Below, one piece after another: positions 52,361-59,672 of a DNA stretch of 64,000 nt. A program made the translations under genes and the position numbers. The notes beneath the pieces were generated by a model. It worked only from the letters and a program-made list of their open reading frames with translations, had not been told where the DNA came from and did not search any database. Origin of the DNA: Flavobacterium sp. IMCC34852 (GTDB lineage Bacteria; Bacteroidota; Bacteroidia; Flavobacteriales; Flavobacteriaceae); the NCBI RefSeq assembly GCF_030643905.1, contig NZ_CP121446.1:1922001-1986000 (forward strand), given 5' to 3'. Each line of letters opens with the position of its first letter. Positions within the stretch are counted from its first letter, which is position 1.

Positions 52361-52948
52361 ATGAAAAAAATACTTTGTCTTTTGTTATTGCTCAATGTTT
52401 TTCAGCTAAGCGCTCAAGAAACTTCGAAAGAATTCCAAGATACCCTCAATAAAGAATACGGAAACCGTGAGGAAAGTCCGTTAACGGAAGAAGATTTTAA
52501 AACATTCAAAGGCTTGGATTTTTTTCCTATAAATGAAAAATTTATAGTAGAAGCCCAATTTACCCGCACACCAAACGAGAAAGTATTCAAAATGAAAACT
52601 TCTACCACACGCTTGCCCGAATATATAAAATATGGTGAACTGTCATTTAGTATTGATGGAAAAGCCTTTAAATTGAATCTTTACCAAAATATTGATTTGA
52701 CCAAAAAAGAAGGATACGAAGATTATTTGTTCTTGCCGTTTTCCGATTTGACTTGCGGCAAAGAAAGTTATATAGGCGGACGCTACATTGATATGCGAAT
52801 TCCTAAAACCAATACGGTAACCATCGATTTTAATAAAGCTTACAATCCGTATTGTGCTTACAACCACAAATATTCTTGCCCGATTGTACCTTTGGAAAAC
52901 GATTTGAATATTGAAATTTTGGCCGGAGTTAAGAAGTTTCACGACTAA
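52361..52948 (+). CDS. DUF1684 family secreted protein
   Basis: 195 residues. Signal peptide MKKILCLLLLLNVFQLSAQ. DUF1684 features: SPLTEEDFKTFKGLDFFPINEKFIVEAQFTRTP, YGELSFSIDGKAFKLNLYQ, YLFLPFSDLTCGKESYIGGRYIDM, DFNKAYNPYCAYNHKYSCPIVPLEN. The last is the family-typical FNxAYNPxCAYNxxYxCPxxPxxN motif. The biochemical role is unknown. Its stop overlaps the TatD start by 1 nt (TAATG). Confidence 0.92.
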   Translation: MKKILCLLLLLNVFQLSAQETSKEFQDTLNKEYGNREESPLTEEDFKTFKGLDFFPINEKFIVEAQFTRTPNEKVFKMKTSTTRLPEYIKYGELSFSIDGKAFKLNLYQNIDLTKKEGYEDYLFLPFSDLTCGKESYIGGRYIDMRIPKTNTVTIDFNKAYNPYCAYNHKYSCPIVPLENDLNIEILAGVKKFHD

Positions 52949-53613
52949 TGCCTTTCTACAATTTACATACTCATAAATTCACCAACAAAGCCAATACTTT
53001 TGAATTGGTAAACCAATATCCGTGGGAATTTGTCAATGATATTCCGCAGTATTCCATTGGCATTCATCCATGGTATATTGATGAAAGTAGGTTGGATCGT
53101 GATTTGCAATTCATGGAAACCAAATTGCAACTGCCCGAATGTTTGGCACTGGGCGAATGCGGATTAGACAAGCGAATCGACATACCGATGGCATTGCAAA
53201 TCGAAGTCTTTGAAAAGCAAATTGCTTTAGCTGAAAAGTATCAAAAGCCTTTAGTGCTGCACTTAGTGGCGGCTTATCAGGAATTAGTAGCAATCAAAAA
53301 TCGTTTAAATGTTTCTGTTCCAATAATACTCCACGGATTTTCAAAGAATGAACAAATAGCCAAGCAAATGATCGACAATGGTTTTTATTTGTCTTTTGGC
53401 AAATATCTCTTAAGAAACCCCGAACTAAAGCAAGTATTCCTGTCCGTGCCTAATGATCGATTTTTTCTCGAAACCGATACTATTGAAGAAACTTTGGAGG
53501 AAGTTTACACTTTAGCTTCTGAATATAAGTGTATTAGTATTGAGGCCATGCAAAAACAAGTTAAGGCTAATTGGAGTAGGGTTTTTAATGTTGACATAGT
53601 AGGTAAAAAATAA
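52948..53613 (+). CDS. TatD family hydrolase
   Basis: 221 residues, shorter than classical TatD (~260) but normal for Bacteroidota versions. NLHTHKF supplies the HxH metal ligands; GIHPWYID, ALGECGLDKRI (Glu), LVLHLVAAYQ (His), ILHGFSKN (His) and FFLETDT (Asp) complete the site. Members are metal-dependent nucleases. In relatives, as I recall, a ThiF/TcdA gene follows directly. Here it is 4.1 kb downstream, with an accessory region in between. Confidence 0.9.
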   Translation: MPFYNLHTHKFTNKANTFELVNQYPWEFVNDIPQYSIGIHPWYIDESRLDRDLQFMETKLQLPECLALGECGLDKRIDIPMALQIEVFEKQIALAEKYQKPLVLHLVAAYQELVAIKNRLNVSVPIILHGFSKNEQIAKQMIDNGFYLSFGKYLLRNPELKQVFLSVPNDRFFLETDTIEETLEEVYTLASEYKCISIEAMQKQVKANWSRVFNVDIVGKK

Positions 53614-53692
53614 TATCTTTTAAGAAAGTTAAAATTTTATTAGTGAATAAAAAAAAAACGTAGTTTCGCTTTTTTTAAAATTAAGCCTACCT

Positions 53693-54376
53693 ATGAAACA
53701 CCAATTTAAATTAATTTTATCCTCATTTTTTATCTCCGCCTTTGTTTATGGACAAGCTCCGCGTCCAACGTCACTTGACTATTCAGATGTATCAATGCTT
53801 GGAAGACAATATGTTAAGCAAGCTGCGGATATTAAAGGTTCACCCTATATCAATAAGGTTTTTGGACACGGCAAAGTTGTGAATGTTGCTGATAATGTAT
53901 TCTTACGTTACAATGCTCACAATGATGTTTTTGAATTTATAAGCCCAAAGAATGATACTCTAGTATTAAACAAGACCGATGCTTATGGCGAAATCGAATT
54001 TACGGGTACTAAAATAAATTACCGCTTGGTTAATTACACCAACAAAGATGGCAACTCAACTAGAGGATATTTAGTTCACCTGCATCAAAAGAATGATTTT
54101 GTCTTATACAAAAAGCAAAAAATTAATTATTCGGCTGCAAGACCGGCCGTTTCCTCTTATGCTGCTGATTTACCACCGGAATATACGTTGGCTGCTGATG
54201 TTTTTTATTTCAAAAATAAAGGTCAAGACATCATTGAGTTTCCTACCAACAAAAAAGGATTAGTTAAGCTTTATCCGGAAAGGAAAGAAGCCATAGAAGC
54301 TTTTCTAAAACAAAACAAGATTGATTTTAATTCAGAAGCCGATTTAACTAAGCTGATTGATTTTTTAGCGGGTTAA
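53693..54376 (+). CDS. Secreted protein of unknown function
   Basis: 227 residues with a signal peptide (MKHQFKLILSSFFISAFVYGQ). The mature chain is beta-rich (FLRYNAHNDVFEFISPKNDTLVLNKTDAYGEIEFTGTKINYRLVNY) and has a Lys-rich C-terminus (LVKLYPERKEAIEAFLKQNKIDFNSEADLTKLIDFLAG). No named domain is recognised. A long terminator follows (54403-54463). It lies at the left edge of the accessory region between tatD and tcdA. Confidence 0.75.
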   Translation: MKHQFKLILSSFFISAFVYGQAPRPTSLDYSDVSMLGRQYVKQAADIKGSPYINKVFGHGKVVNVADNVFLRYNAHNDVFEFISPKNDTLVLNKTDAYGEIEFTGTKINYRLVNYTNKDGNSTRGYLVHLHQKNDFVLYKKQKINYSAARPAVSSYAADLPPEYTLAADVFYFKNKGQDIIEFPTNKKGLVKLYPERKEAIEAFLKQNKIDFNSEADLTKLIDFLAG

Positions 54377-54402
54377 TATTATTTCAACATAAACCTCAAA
54401 AC

Positions 54403-54463
54403 AAACTTAATGTAATACTGCCCGGTCATTGATGACTAAAGTAGTATCACATTAAGTTTTTTT
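54403..54463 (+). terminator. Long intrinsic terminator after the secreted protein gene
   Basis: AAACTTAATGT, then ATACT, pair with AGTAT, then ACATTAAGTTT (54443-54459), followed by a T-tract. An inner GTCAT/ATGAC hairpin sits in the loop. Confidence 0.88.
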
Positions 54464-54490
54464 ATTTACAGAATCACTACAACGGAGGAA

Positions 54491-54621
54491 TGACGTGCCG
54501 TGACTTCACGACTTTTGCGACGATTTATCACTGATGATCTCAAGTATAAACTCGGCTTTGAATTTTCGAAGAAAATTCGGGGAAAGCCCAAGCGCAGTAG
54601 TTACAAGCGGCTGTTAGCAGC
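54491..54621 (-). other. attC-like structured site A
   Basis: On the minus strand it begins GCTGCTAACAGCCGCTTG and ends GCACGTCATTCC. The same two ends occur in site B 0.76 kb away. Inside is a strong hairpin (GGCTTTGAATTTTC/GAAAATT...AAAGCC, 54550-54592). It lies directly at the 3' end of the cassette gene 54632-55228. The core GTTAGC differs from the textbook GTTRRRY at later positions. The attC assignment is therefore an inference. Confidence 0.5.
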
Positions 54622-54631
54622 AGGCATTTCT

Positions 54632-55228
54632 CTAACTAAATTTCTTTTTCTGAATAACACTTTTTGGCTCTTCAGTTGTTGTGTATTTTCCATTCTTGCC
54701 TGGTGAGTATATTTTATATGGTTCTCTGCCGATATTTTGTTCAGATCGCGTTTCGTAAAACAATGTCAAATCGCCATTCAAAAATGAATCGCCATATTTT
54801 AACAGTTCTTGATTAGCATGAGAAATACTGAATTTTACCTTTTCACCAAGCGGAAACTCGTACTCCTTTGCCTTTACTGATTTGTCTATTTTGGATTTAA
54901 GTTTCCATAACGCAACCGAGTTCCAATCAAACTCTGTAAAGTTATCGCTATCACCATGACCGAGAACAATATTGTAAAAATATGGGTAATCTGTTGGATA
55001 ATTTGAACTATTGATTTTTATGTATTGTTTCCCTTTTTTAAAAATGATTGTAGTTGAATACATTTTAACCTCTATTCTGTGTCTTATAAATCCAAATTTT
55101 TCAACGGTTGGGCTGATGATTTCCAAAGCTATGTTTGCAAACAAACTCTGCTCTAGCGAAGTTTCAATTGTGGTTGAAATTTCTGTTTCTGATTTTTTAT
55201 TTTTTCTGAAAAAGTCTAAAATTCCCAT
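54632..55228 (-). CDS. Orphan cassette protein of unknown function
   Basis: 198 residues from ATG 55228 (MGILDFFRKNKKSETEIS). Soluble, no signal peptide. A beta-rich middle (FGFIRHRIEVKMYSTTIIFKKGKQYIKINSSNYPTDYPYFYNIVLGHGDSDNFTEFDWNSVALWKLK) and a basic tail (EEPKSVIQKKKFS). I recognise no domain; such single genes in cassette arrays are often orphan or immunity-like. The structured sites A (54491-54621) and B (55259-55380) lie on either side of it, so it is probably one cassette. A slightly longer start (MYLQNTTM) is less likely. Confidence 0.75.
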   Translation of the reverse strand: MGILDFFRKNKKSETEISTTIETSLEQSLFANIALEIISPTVEKFGFIRHRIEVKMYSTTIIFKKGKQYIKINSSNYPTDYPYFYNIVLGHGDSDNFTEFDWNSVALWKLKSKIDKSVKAKEYEFPLGEKVKFSISHANQELLKYGDSFLNGDLTLFYETRSEQNIGREPYKIYSPGKNGKYTTTEEPKSVIQKKKFS

Positions 55229-55258
55229 AGTTGTATTTTGCAGGTACAATGGTTGCCA

Positions 55259-55380
55259 TTAACGTGCCGCCGCTTGGCGTAGTAGCGACAAGTTAAAGAA
55301 AAATATAATAAGAAATGCTGAAGTTCAGAGTATTTTCCAAGAAAGACAAACCAGCTATTACGCCAAACGGCTGTTAGCGG
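55259..55380 (-). other. attC-like structured site B
   Basis: On the minus strand it begins CCGCTAACAGCCGTTTGGCG and ends GCGGCACGTTAAT. The ends pair as TAACAGCCG-TTTGGCGTAATAGC with CTACTACGCCAAGCGGCGGCACGTTA, an imperfect inverted repeat with unpaired bases, as in integron attC sites. It sits 7 nt beyond the stop of the 155-residue gene (55387), where the attC of a minus-strand cassette is expected. Site A has matching ends. Confidence 0.6.
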
Positions 55381-55386
55381 TCGTTT

Positions 55387-55854
55387 TTAAGTGTTCTTTT
55401 TTTCTGTAATATAAAAGCGATGATCTTTGTCTAAAAAAACCACATAAAAAACATTCCCTATCAAATGTCCCGCCACCCGACCTTTTTGCCCTTTAATATC
55501 CATTATTACTGCCCAATTAACATCAGGCGAGATGTGCTTTGGAACAGCAAAATCGCTTTTTTTTGGAAACTCTCCATAAATTTTAAGCATTTTTTGCTGT
55601 TGAGCTTCTATAATGTTTAATTCACAAACATATTCAAACTTTTGAACCATTGCTGCTAAAATCTTTTCTTCCTGCCATTCAATGTAACTTTGCCCAGGAG
55701 GGATTTGACTAACATCAAAATCCTTAAAGCTAAAAAGAATTTTTGGCAAATCTTCTTTTACTTTTTTCTCTTCTCGTGTATTTTGTTTTCTATTAAAACG
55801 CCCCTCTTCAATTATAGCAAATTTTTGAGAGCCAAATCGATTAGTTTTAGCCAT
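55387..55854 (-). CDS. Small partner protein of the AAA15/RloA-like ATPase (possible effector)
   Basis: 155 residues. It starts 8 nt before the ATPase stop (ATGGCTAA overlap), so translation is coupled. N-terminus is basic (about 1-35); then SFKDFDVSQIPPGQSYIEWQEEKILAAMVQKFEYVC, a helical part, then KIYGEFPKKSDF and PKHISPDVNWAVIMDIKG, and a final beta part GRVAGHLIGNVFYVVFLDKDHRFYI with R126, H130, H145. It lacks the Toprim motifs of RloB and the HNH motif of PtuB. The end resembles small RelE/BECR-type RNase toxins, but this is a guess. Family unknown. Confidence 0.7.
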   Translation of the reverse strand: MAKTNRFGSQKFAIIEEGRFNRKQNTREEKKVKEDLPKILFSFKDFDVSQIPPGQSYIEWQEEKILAAMVQKFEYVCELNIIEAQQQKMLKIYGEFPKKSDFAVPKHISPDVNWAVIMDIKGQKGRVAGHLIGNVFYVVFLDKDHRFYITEKKNT

Positions 55855-57217
55855 CTATAAATTCATTTAAAAATTTTTGAATATTCCCAAAATATGGAAT
55901 AGCCCCGTACTTGCCAATTAAATAATCTTTTTCAAATGAAGCATCATTTCTTACTCTTGTTGCTTGGTTTATTTTGTATTCCACCAACGAGTACAAATCT
56001 GTAGCACCTTGTTCATCTTTTTCAGTAAACCATATTTGATCTCTTCTAAATAAATCATTACGTAGTAAGTTGGTGTCGTGAGAAGCAAAAATTAATTGAG
56101 CACATTTATTATTTACATTTGATTGAAATATTCGTAAAATTTCTGAAGTTAATTTAGTATGGAGTTTTGAATCAAGTTCATCAATTATTAAAATTTTTCC
56201 TTTTTCAAGTGTATCAAATATTGGCCCAAGCAATGCAAATAATTTTTGAGTTCCTTTTGATTCGAGATCAAAACTCAAAGCTATGTTTTCAATTACATTA
56301 TTAGCGCTGTCAAATTTCTTATGAAGACTATTGATAGTAAGCTCTTTAGCTTCGCCTTGCCTTTTCATGCGCTCTTTAATTTCTTCTTGTAATTGTTCAA
56401 TCAAAGCAGCAATTTTAGCATCTTCTTTTGTTTTTGGTTTTATCTTTGAAAGATTGTTTAATGCAGTTTCTTCAATTTCGATGTCTTCTATTCCAATATT
56501 TGTTAGTCTAAAAAAGTCAATTATTTTTTTTCTAAACTTTTCATCATCTTGAAATTTACCAATAGTATAATCAGTTGTATGGTCTTGAAGTCCAGAAATT
56601 ACATTCATTCTGGTTCTAAACCAAGTTTGAATCTTATTAGAGATTTTTCCATTTAATTGTGAAGCTGTTGAAAGAAACAAAGCATTTGGTCTAGTCTTAT
56701 CCTCCAAACCCTTACCTTCTTTAAAATTTTTTGAAGACACTTTTATTTCCTGTTCTTCTCTAGTAAATAAATTACTTTCTTTAATTGAATTTTCAAAATC
56801 AAGGGCAAAAAGCCATTCTGAAATTATTCTCTTTTGAGTTGCTTCAAATCCATATCTATAACGAATAGAGTCAATTACAAATACCATTTCAAAGCAAGAT
56901 GGTTTAAATTCTGTATCAGTACTTAATAAAAATGGTAAAGCTTTAATTTCATCGTCTGCAGAACGATCATTTGAAGAGGTTAATATAAATCGTCTAAAGA
57001 ATGCCATTGCAGTTAATAAATTACTTTTTCCACTTCCGTTGGCACCATAAAGGACAGCAGATTTTAGATATTTGTTTTTTTCATTTTTGTCATAAAAAGT
57101 ATTATTGAGTTCGTCATCATTTCCTTCTAATTCCTTAACAGTATTAGACGCAATCATACTTAAAGTGATGGAATCTTTTATTGAGAGATAATTTGCAACA
57201 CTAAAATCAATTAACAT
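55847..57217 (-). CDS. AAA15/RloA-like ATPase (OLD/ABC-type, candidate defence ATPase)
   Basis: 456 residues. N-terminus MLIDFSVANYLSIKDSITLSMIAS, then Walker A GANGSGKS (58-65), signature-like ESKGTQKLFALLGPI (319-333), Walker B ILIIDELD (342-349), and ASHDTNLL with the H-loop His (380). RRDQIWFTEKDEQGATDLYSL (391-411) is the sequence typical of RloA/AbiLi-like ATPases. It contains no nuclease domain, so it needs a partner. The next gene overlaps it by 8 nt. The unit has inverted ends (55373, 57332). A -7 box TACCTTTG is at 57243-57250. Confidence 0.9.
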   Translation of the reverse strand: MLIDFSVANYLSIKDSITLSMIASNTVKELEGNDDELNNTFYDKNEKNKYLKSAVLYGANGSGKSNLLTAMAFFRRFILTSSNDRSADDEIKALPFLLSTDTEFKPSCFEMVFVIDSIRYRYGFEATQKRIISEWLFALDFENSIKESNLFTREEQEIKVSSKNFKEGKGLEDKTRPNALFLSTASQLNGKISNKIQTWFRTRMNVISGLQDHTTDYTIGKFQDDEKFRKKIIDFFRLTNIGIEDIEIEETALNNLSKIKPKTKEDAKIAALIEQLQEEIKERMKRQGEAKELTINSLHKKFDSANNVIENIALSFDLESKGTQKLFALLGPIFDTLEKGKILIIDELDSKLHTKLTSEILRIFQSNVNNKCAQLIFASHDTNLLRNDLFRRDQIWFTEKDEQGATDLYSLVEYKINQATRVRNDASFEKDYLIGKYGAIPYFGNIQKFLNEFIDG

Positions 57218-57242
57218 AATTGTTTTCTTTTTAAATTTTAGT

Positions 57243-57250
57243 CAAAGGTA
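57243..57250 (-). promoter_or_regulatory. -7 promoter box of the ATPase-partner operon
   Basis: TACCTTTG on the minus strand, 26 nt before ATG 57217. It lies inside the cassette, so the cassette brings its own promoter. No -33 box is clear. Confidence 0.5.
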
Positions 57251-57476
57251 GTTATAATATTTTAATAAAGTCATTTTTTGAGAAAAATTCACAAAAAATT
57301 AAGGTATGCGTCTAAAAAATGACCGCTAACTACCCGATAAGTATAATCAATCCCCATCTAAAATAGCTATTTTCAAATCTACCAAATTTCTCCCTACCAA
57401 CCAATCCCCATCGATAGGGAATTATAGCCAAGTTATTAACATAAAATTCTTATAAATACACTTTAAAATGACAATT

Positions 57477-57616
57477 TAAGCCATAGTAAAGCCATAGCAA
57501 AGCCACAGATAAGTTATGGTAAGCCATGATAAGGCTATGCTAAATATTTTAAAAGCTACTGCGTCCTATCAACGTCCTATTAACGTCCAATCAAAGTGCA
57601 GTAAGCGTGCAGTCAT
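57477..57616. repeat. Block of short repeats phased at 11 bp
   Basis: Units TAAGCCATAGT, AAAGCCATAGC, AAAGCCACAGA, TAAGTTATGGT (57477-57520, contiguous), then AAGCCATGAT and an inverse AAGGCTATGC. After 57562: CGTCCTATCAA, CGTCCTATTAA, CGTCCAATCAA, AGTGCAGTAAG, CGTGCAGTCAT, all 11 nt. It lies in the 519-nt gap between the cassette and tcdA. The rest of this gap (57333-57476) shows nothing I can name. Confidence 0.85.
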
Positions 57617-57647
57617 AAAACTTAACAAATTCCTATTCCTTTTTGCT

Positions 57648-57655
57648 TATTTTTG
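57648..57655 (+). promoter_or_regulatory. -7 promoter box upstream of tcdA
   Basis: TATTTTTG, 82 nt before ATG 57737. Between them is an AT-rich microrepeat (57703-57733). Confidence 0.45.
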
Positions 57656-57702
57656 CACCTTTAAAATTATAATTAACATCGTTCCAATCGGCTTAAGCCT
57701 TG

Positions 57703-57733
57703 GTTCGTAATTCATAATTCTCAATTCGTAATT
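57703..57733. repeat. AT-rich microrepeat before tcdA (TTCGTAATTCATAATTCTCAATTCG)
   Basis: The same AATTCGTAATTC words as at 26973-27042. It forms most of the tcdA leader. Confidence 0.55.
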
Positions 57734-57736
57734 GAA

Positions 57737-58462
57737 ATGGCAAAGTGGCAAGAAAGAGCAGCGCTTTTATTTAAAGAAGAAGGGTTAAACAATTTAAAGA
57801 ATGCCAATGTACTGGTCGTAGGACTCGGCGGCGTGGGCTCGTTTGCGGCTGAGTTTTTGGCCAGAGCAGGCGTAGGAAATATGACAATTGTAGATGGTGA
57901 TGTGGTTGATATAACCAATATCAATCGCCAATTACCGGCTTTACATTCTACCGTTGGCTTACCCAAAGTCACCTTGATGGCCACTCGTTTGATGGATATT
58001 AATCCGGAGTTGAATTTAACTCCTGTACAAGAATTTCTCTCTCCCGAAAGGGCCAAAGAAATAGTAACGGCCGATTTTGATTATGTTTTAGATTGCATTG
58101 ACAGTGTAACACCCAAACTGAATTTAATTGTAGCCGCCAAACGCAAAGGCGTAAAAGTAATCAGCAACATGGGAGCCGGCGGAAAATATGAAGCTTCCAA
58201 AGTCAAAGTTACCGATATTCGAAACACCGATTATTGTCCGCTAGCCAAAGTCGTGCGCAAACGACTCAAGAAAGAAGGTATATCCAAGGGTGTAAAAGTG
58301 GTGTATTCCTATGAAAGACCCGATGAAAGCAGTATTAAAACCACTGATGGGACCAATTTCAAGAAGTCGTTTTACGGCACCAACAGCTGGATGCCTTGTT
58401 TGTTTGGTTTACATGCTGCCGAGACCGTGGTAAAATATTTGCTTAAAAAAGAAAGCATCTAA
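57737..58462 (+). CDS. tcdA: tRNA threonylcarbamoyladenosine dehydratase (ThiF/MoeB family, TcdA/CsdL)
   Basis: 241 residues. A ThiF-type adenylating enzyme. N-terminal WQERAALLFKEEGLNNLKNANVLVVGLGGVGSFAAEFLARAGVG (ATP-binding GxGGVGS), then the motif ITNINRQLPALHSTVG, YVLDCIDSVTPKLNLI and the metal-less C-terminus GTNSWMPCLFGLHAAETVVKYLL. TcdA dehydrates t6A in tRNA to cyclic ct6A. It is the first gene of a group with DUF1648. Confidence 0.92.
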   Translation: MAKWQERAALLFKEEGLNNLKNANVLVVGLGGVGSFAAEFLARAGVGNMTIVDGDVVDITNINRQLPALHSTVGLPKVTLMATRLMDINPELNLTPVQEFLSPERAKEIVTADFDYVLDCIDSVTPKLNLIVAAKRKGVKVISNMGAGGKYEASKVKVTDIRNTDYCPLAKVVRKRLKKEGISKGVKVVYSYERPDESSIKTTDGTNFKKSFYGTNSWMPCLFGLHAAETVVKYLLKKESI

Positions 58463-58463
58463 A

Positions 58464-58967
58464 ATGTCAACTTCAACAAGACCCATAATAAAATTACCTT
58501 TAACTTTTTTTGATAAAAGTATTGAAGCAATCGCATTGCTGGTTTTGATTGGTTTTTGGGTGTTTACTCTTTACCATTACCCAATGTTACCCGATACGAT
58601 TCCAACCCATTTCGGAGGAGGTGGTGAACCTGATGGTTTTGGTTCTAGAGGAATGATTTTAGGGTTGCCTATAGTCTCAACCATATTGTATTTGGCGCTC
58701 ACTATTTTTAGTCGGTTTCCTCATAAAATGAACTATTCAGTTACCATTACCGAGGAGAATGCAGCACTGCAATATCGCATCATGACCCGAATGATAAGAG
58801 TGCTCAAAGTAATGATGCTAATTATTTTTTTGATTCTCGATTATAAAACCGTACAAGTAGCCTTGCAATGGCCGGATGTTTTAGGACGCTGGTTTTTATT
58901 ATTGCTGTTTACGCTTTTGTTTGGTCCGCTATTTTATTTTTTAATCCAAACCTCAAAAAACTCCTAA
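58464..58967 (+). CDS. DUF1648 domain membrane protein
   Basis: 167 residues. DUF1648 signature LPDTIPTHFGGGGEPDGFGSRG (about 44-66). Four membrane helices: about 20-40, 67-90, 113-130, 140-163. It starts 1 nt after the tcdA stop, so they are co-transcribed. DUF1648 proteins include SdpI-like immunity and sensor components, but most have no known function. Confidence 0.88.
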   Translation: MSTSTRPIIKLPLTFFDKSIEAIALLVLIGFWVFTLYHYPMLPDTIPTHFGGGGEPDGFGSRGMILGLPIVSTILYLALTIFSRFPHKMNYSVTITEENAALQYRIMTRMIRVLKVMMLIIFLILDYKTVQVALQWPDVLGRWFLLLLFTLLFGPLFYFLIQTSKNS

Positions 58968-59000
58968 TCTCAGAGTACTCAGCAACTCAACTACTAAAAT

Positions 59001-59663
59001 ATGATACAAACCGTAATTTTCGATATGGATGGCGTAATTGTAGACACCGAACCGGTGCACCATTATGCTTATAACCAACACTTCAAACAATTAGGAATAA
59101 CCATTACACCCGAAATGTACGCTTCATTCACAGGAAATTCTACCAAGAATATTTTTGAGCGATTGAAAGCGGAATTTAACTTGCCACAAGATGTAGAGAC
59201 TTTAGTGCAAACCAAACGCGACTTATTTAACGACGCTTTTGATAGTAAAGAAGACTTATATTTGTTAGACGGTGTAGAAGATTTAATCAAAGACTTACAC
59301 CACAACGGAATGCAGTTGGTTTTGGCTTCATCCTCAGCAACGGTAACGATTAATCGTATTTTTAACCGGTTTAATTTAGACCAATATTTTGCCCATAAGG
59401 TTTCCGGCGAAGATTTCCCGAGGTCAAAACCACATCCGGCTATATTTGAGCATGCTGCTTTTTTGGCACAAACACCGGTTGATAATTGTATCGTAATTGA
59501 AGATAGTACTAATGGTGTTCTGGCCGCCAAAGCCGCCGGGATTTATTGTGTAGGCTACGATAGTTTCCATTCAAAAATGCAAGATTATTCCAAAGCCGAT
59601 AAGGTAATCAAGCATTTTAATGAATTGAGTTTTGAGCTTATTAAAAATATTAAAAATCAGTAA
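59001..59663 (+). CDS. HAD family hydrolase (beta-phosphoglucomutase-like)
   Basis: 220 residues. Motif I FDMDGVIVDTEPVHHYAYN with Asp nucleophile (D8) and D10, a helical cap, motif II LVLASSSAT, Lys in SGEDFPRSKPHPAIFEHAA, and motif IV VIEDSTNGVLAAKAAG. This layout is the beta-phosphoglucomutase/2-deoxyglucose-6-phosphatase group. The sugar-phosphate substrate is unknown. It is 33 bp after the DUF1648 gene, probably in the same operon, and 9 bp before the SGNH gene. Confidence 0.9.
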   Translation: MIQTVIFDMDGVIVDTEPVHHYAYNQHFKQLGITITPEMYASFTGNSTKNIFERLKAEFNLPQDVETLVQTKRDLFNDAFDSKEDLYLLDGVEDLIKDLHHNGMQLVLASSSATVTINRIFNRFNLDQYFAHKVSGEDFPRSKPHPAIFEHAAFLAQTPVDNCIVIEDSTNGVLAAKAAGIYCVGYDSFHSKMQDYSKADKVIKHFNELSFELIKNIKNQ

Positions 59664-59672
59664 CTTTAAAAA

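Larger units (their letters stand above)
55373..57332. mobile_element. Candidate gene cassette with inverted ends (ATPase plus partner)
   Basis: Left end GTTAGCGGTCGTTTTTAAG (55373-55391) and right end CTAAAAAATGACCGCTAAC (57314-57332) are inverted copies, identical over the outer 10 bp. The unit holds only the two overlapping minus-strand genes and a promoter, with no transposase or integrase. Site B abuts the left end. It may be a cassette moved by an integrase in trans. Confidence 0.5.

Noticed and set aside
54500..54706. Plus-strand 68-codon frame
   Set aside because: It lies over the attC-like site A and the end of the minus-strand cassette gene; codon use is that of a shadow.
55387..55854. 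Small protein as RloB (Toprim)
   Set aside because: No Toprim motifs (no conserved Glu with DxD) and the protein is shorter than RloB. The partner name RloB was not used.
57516..57710. 64-codon frame across the 11-bp repeats
   Set aside because: It covers the phased repeats and the tcdA promoter box; the composition is repeat-driven.
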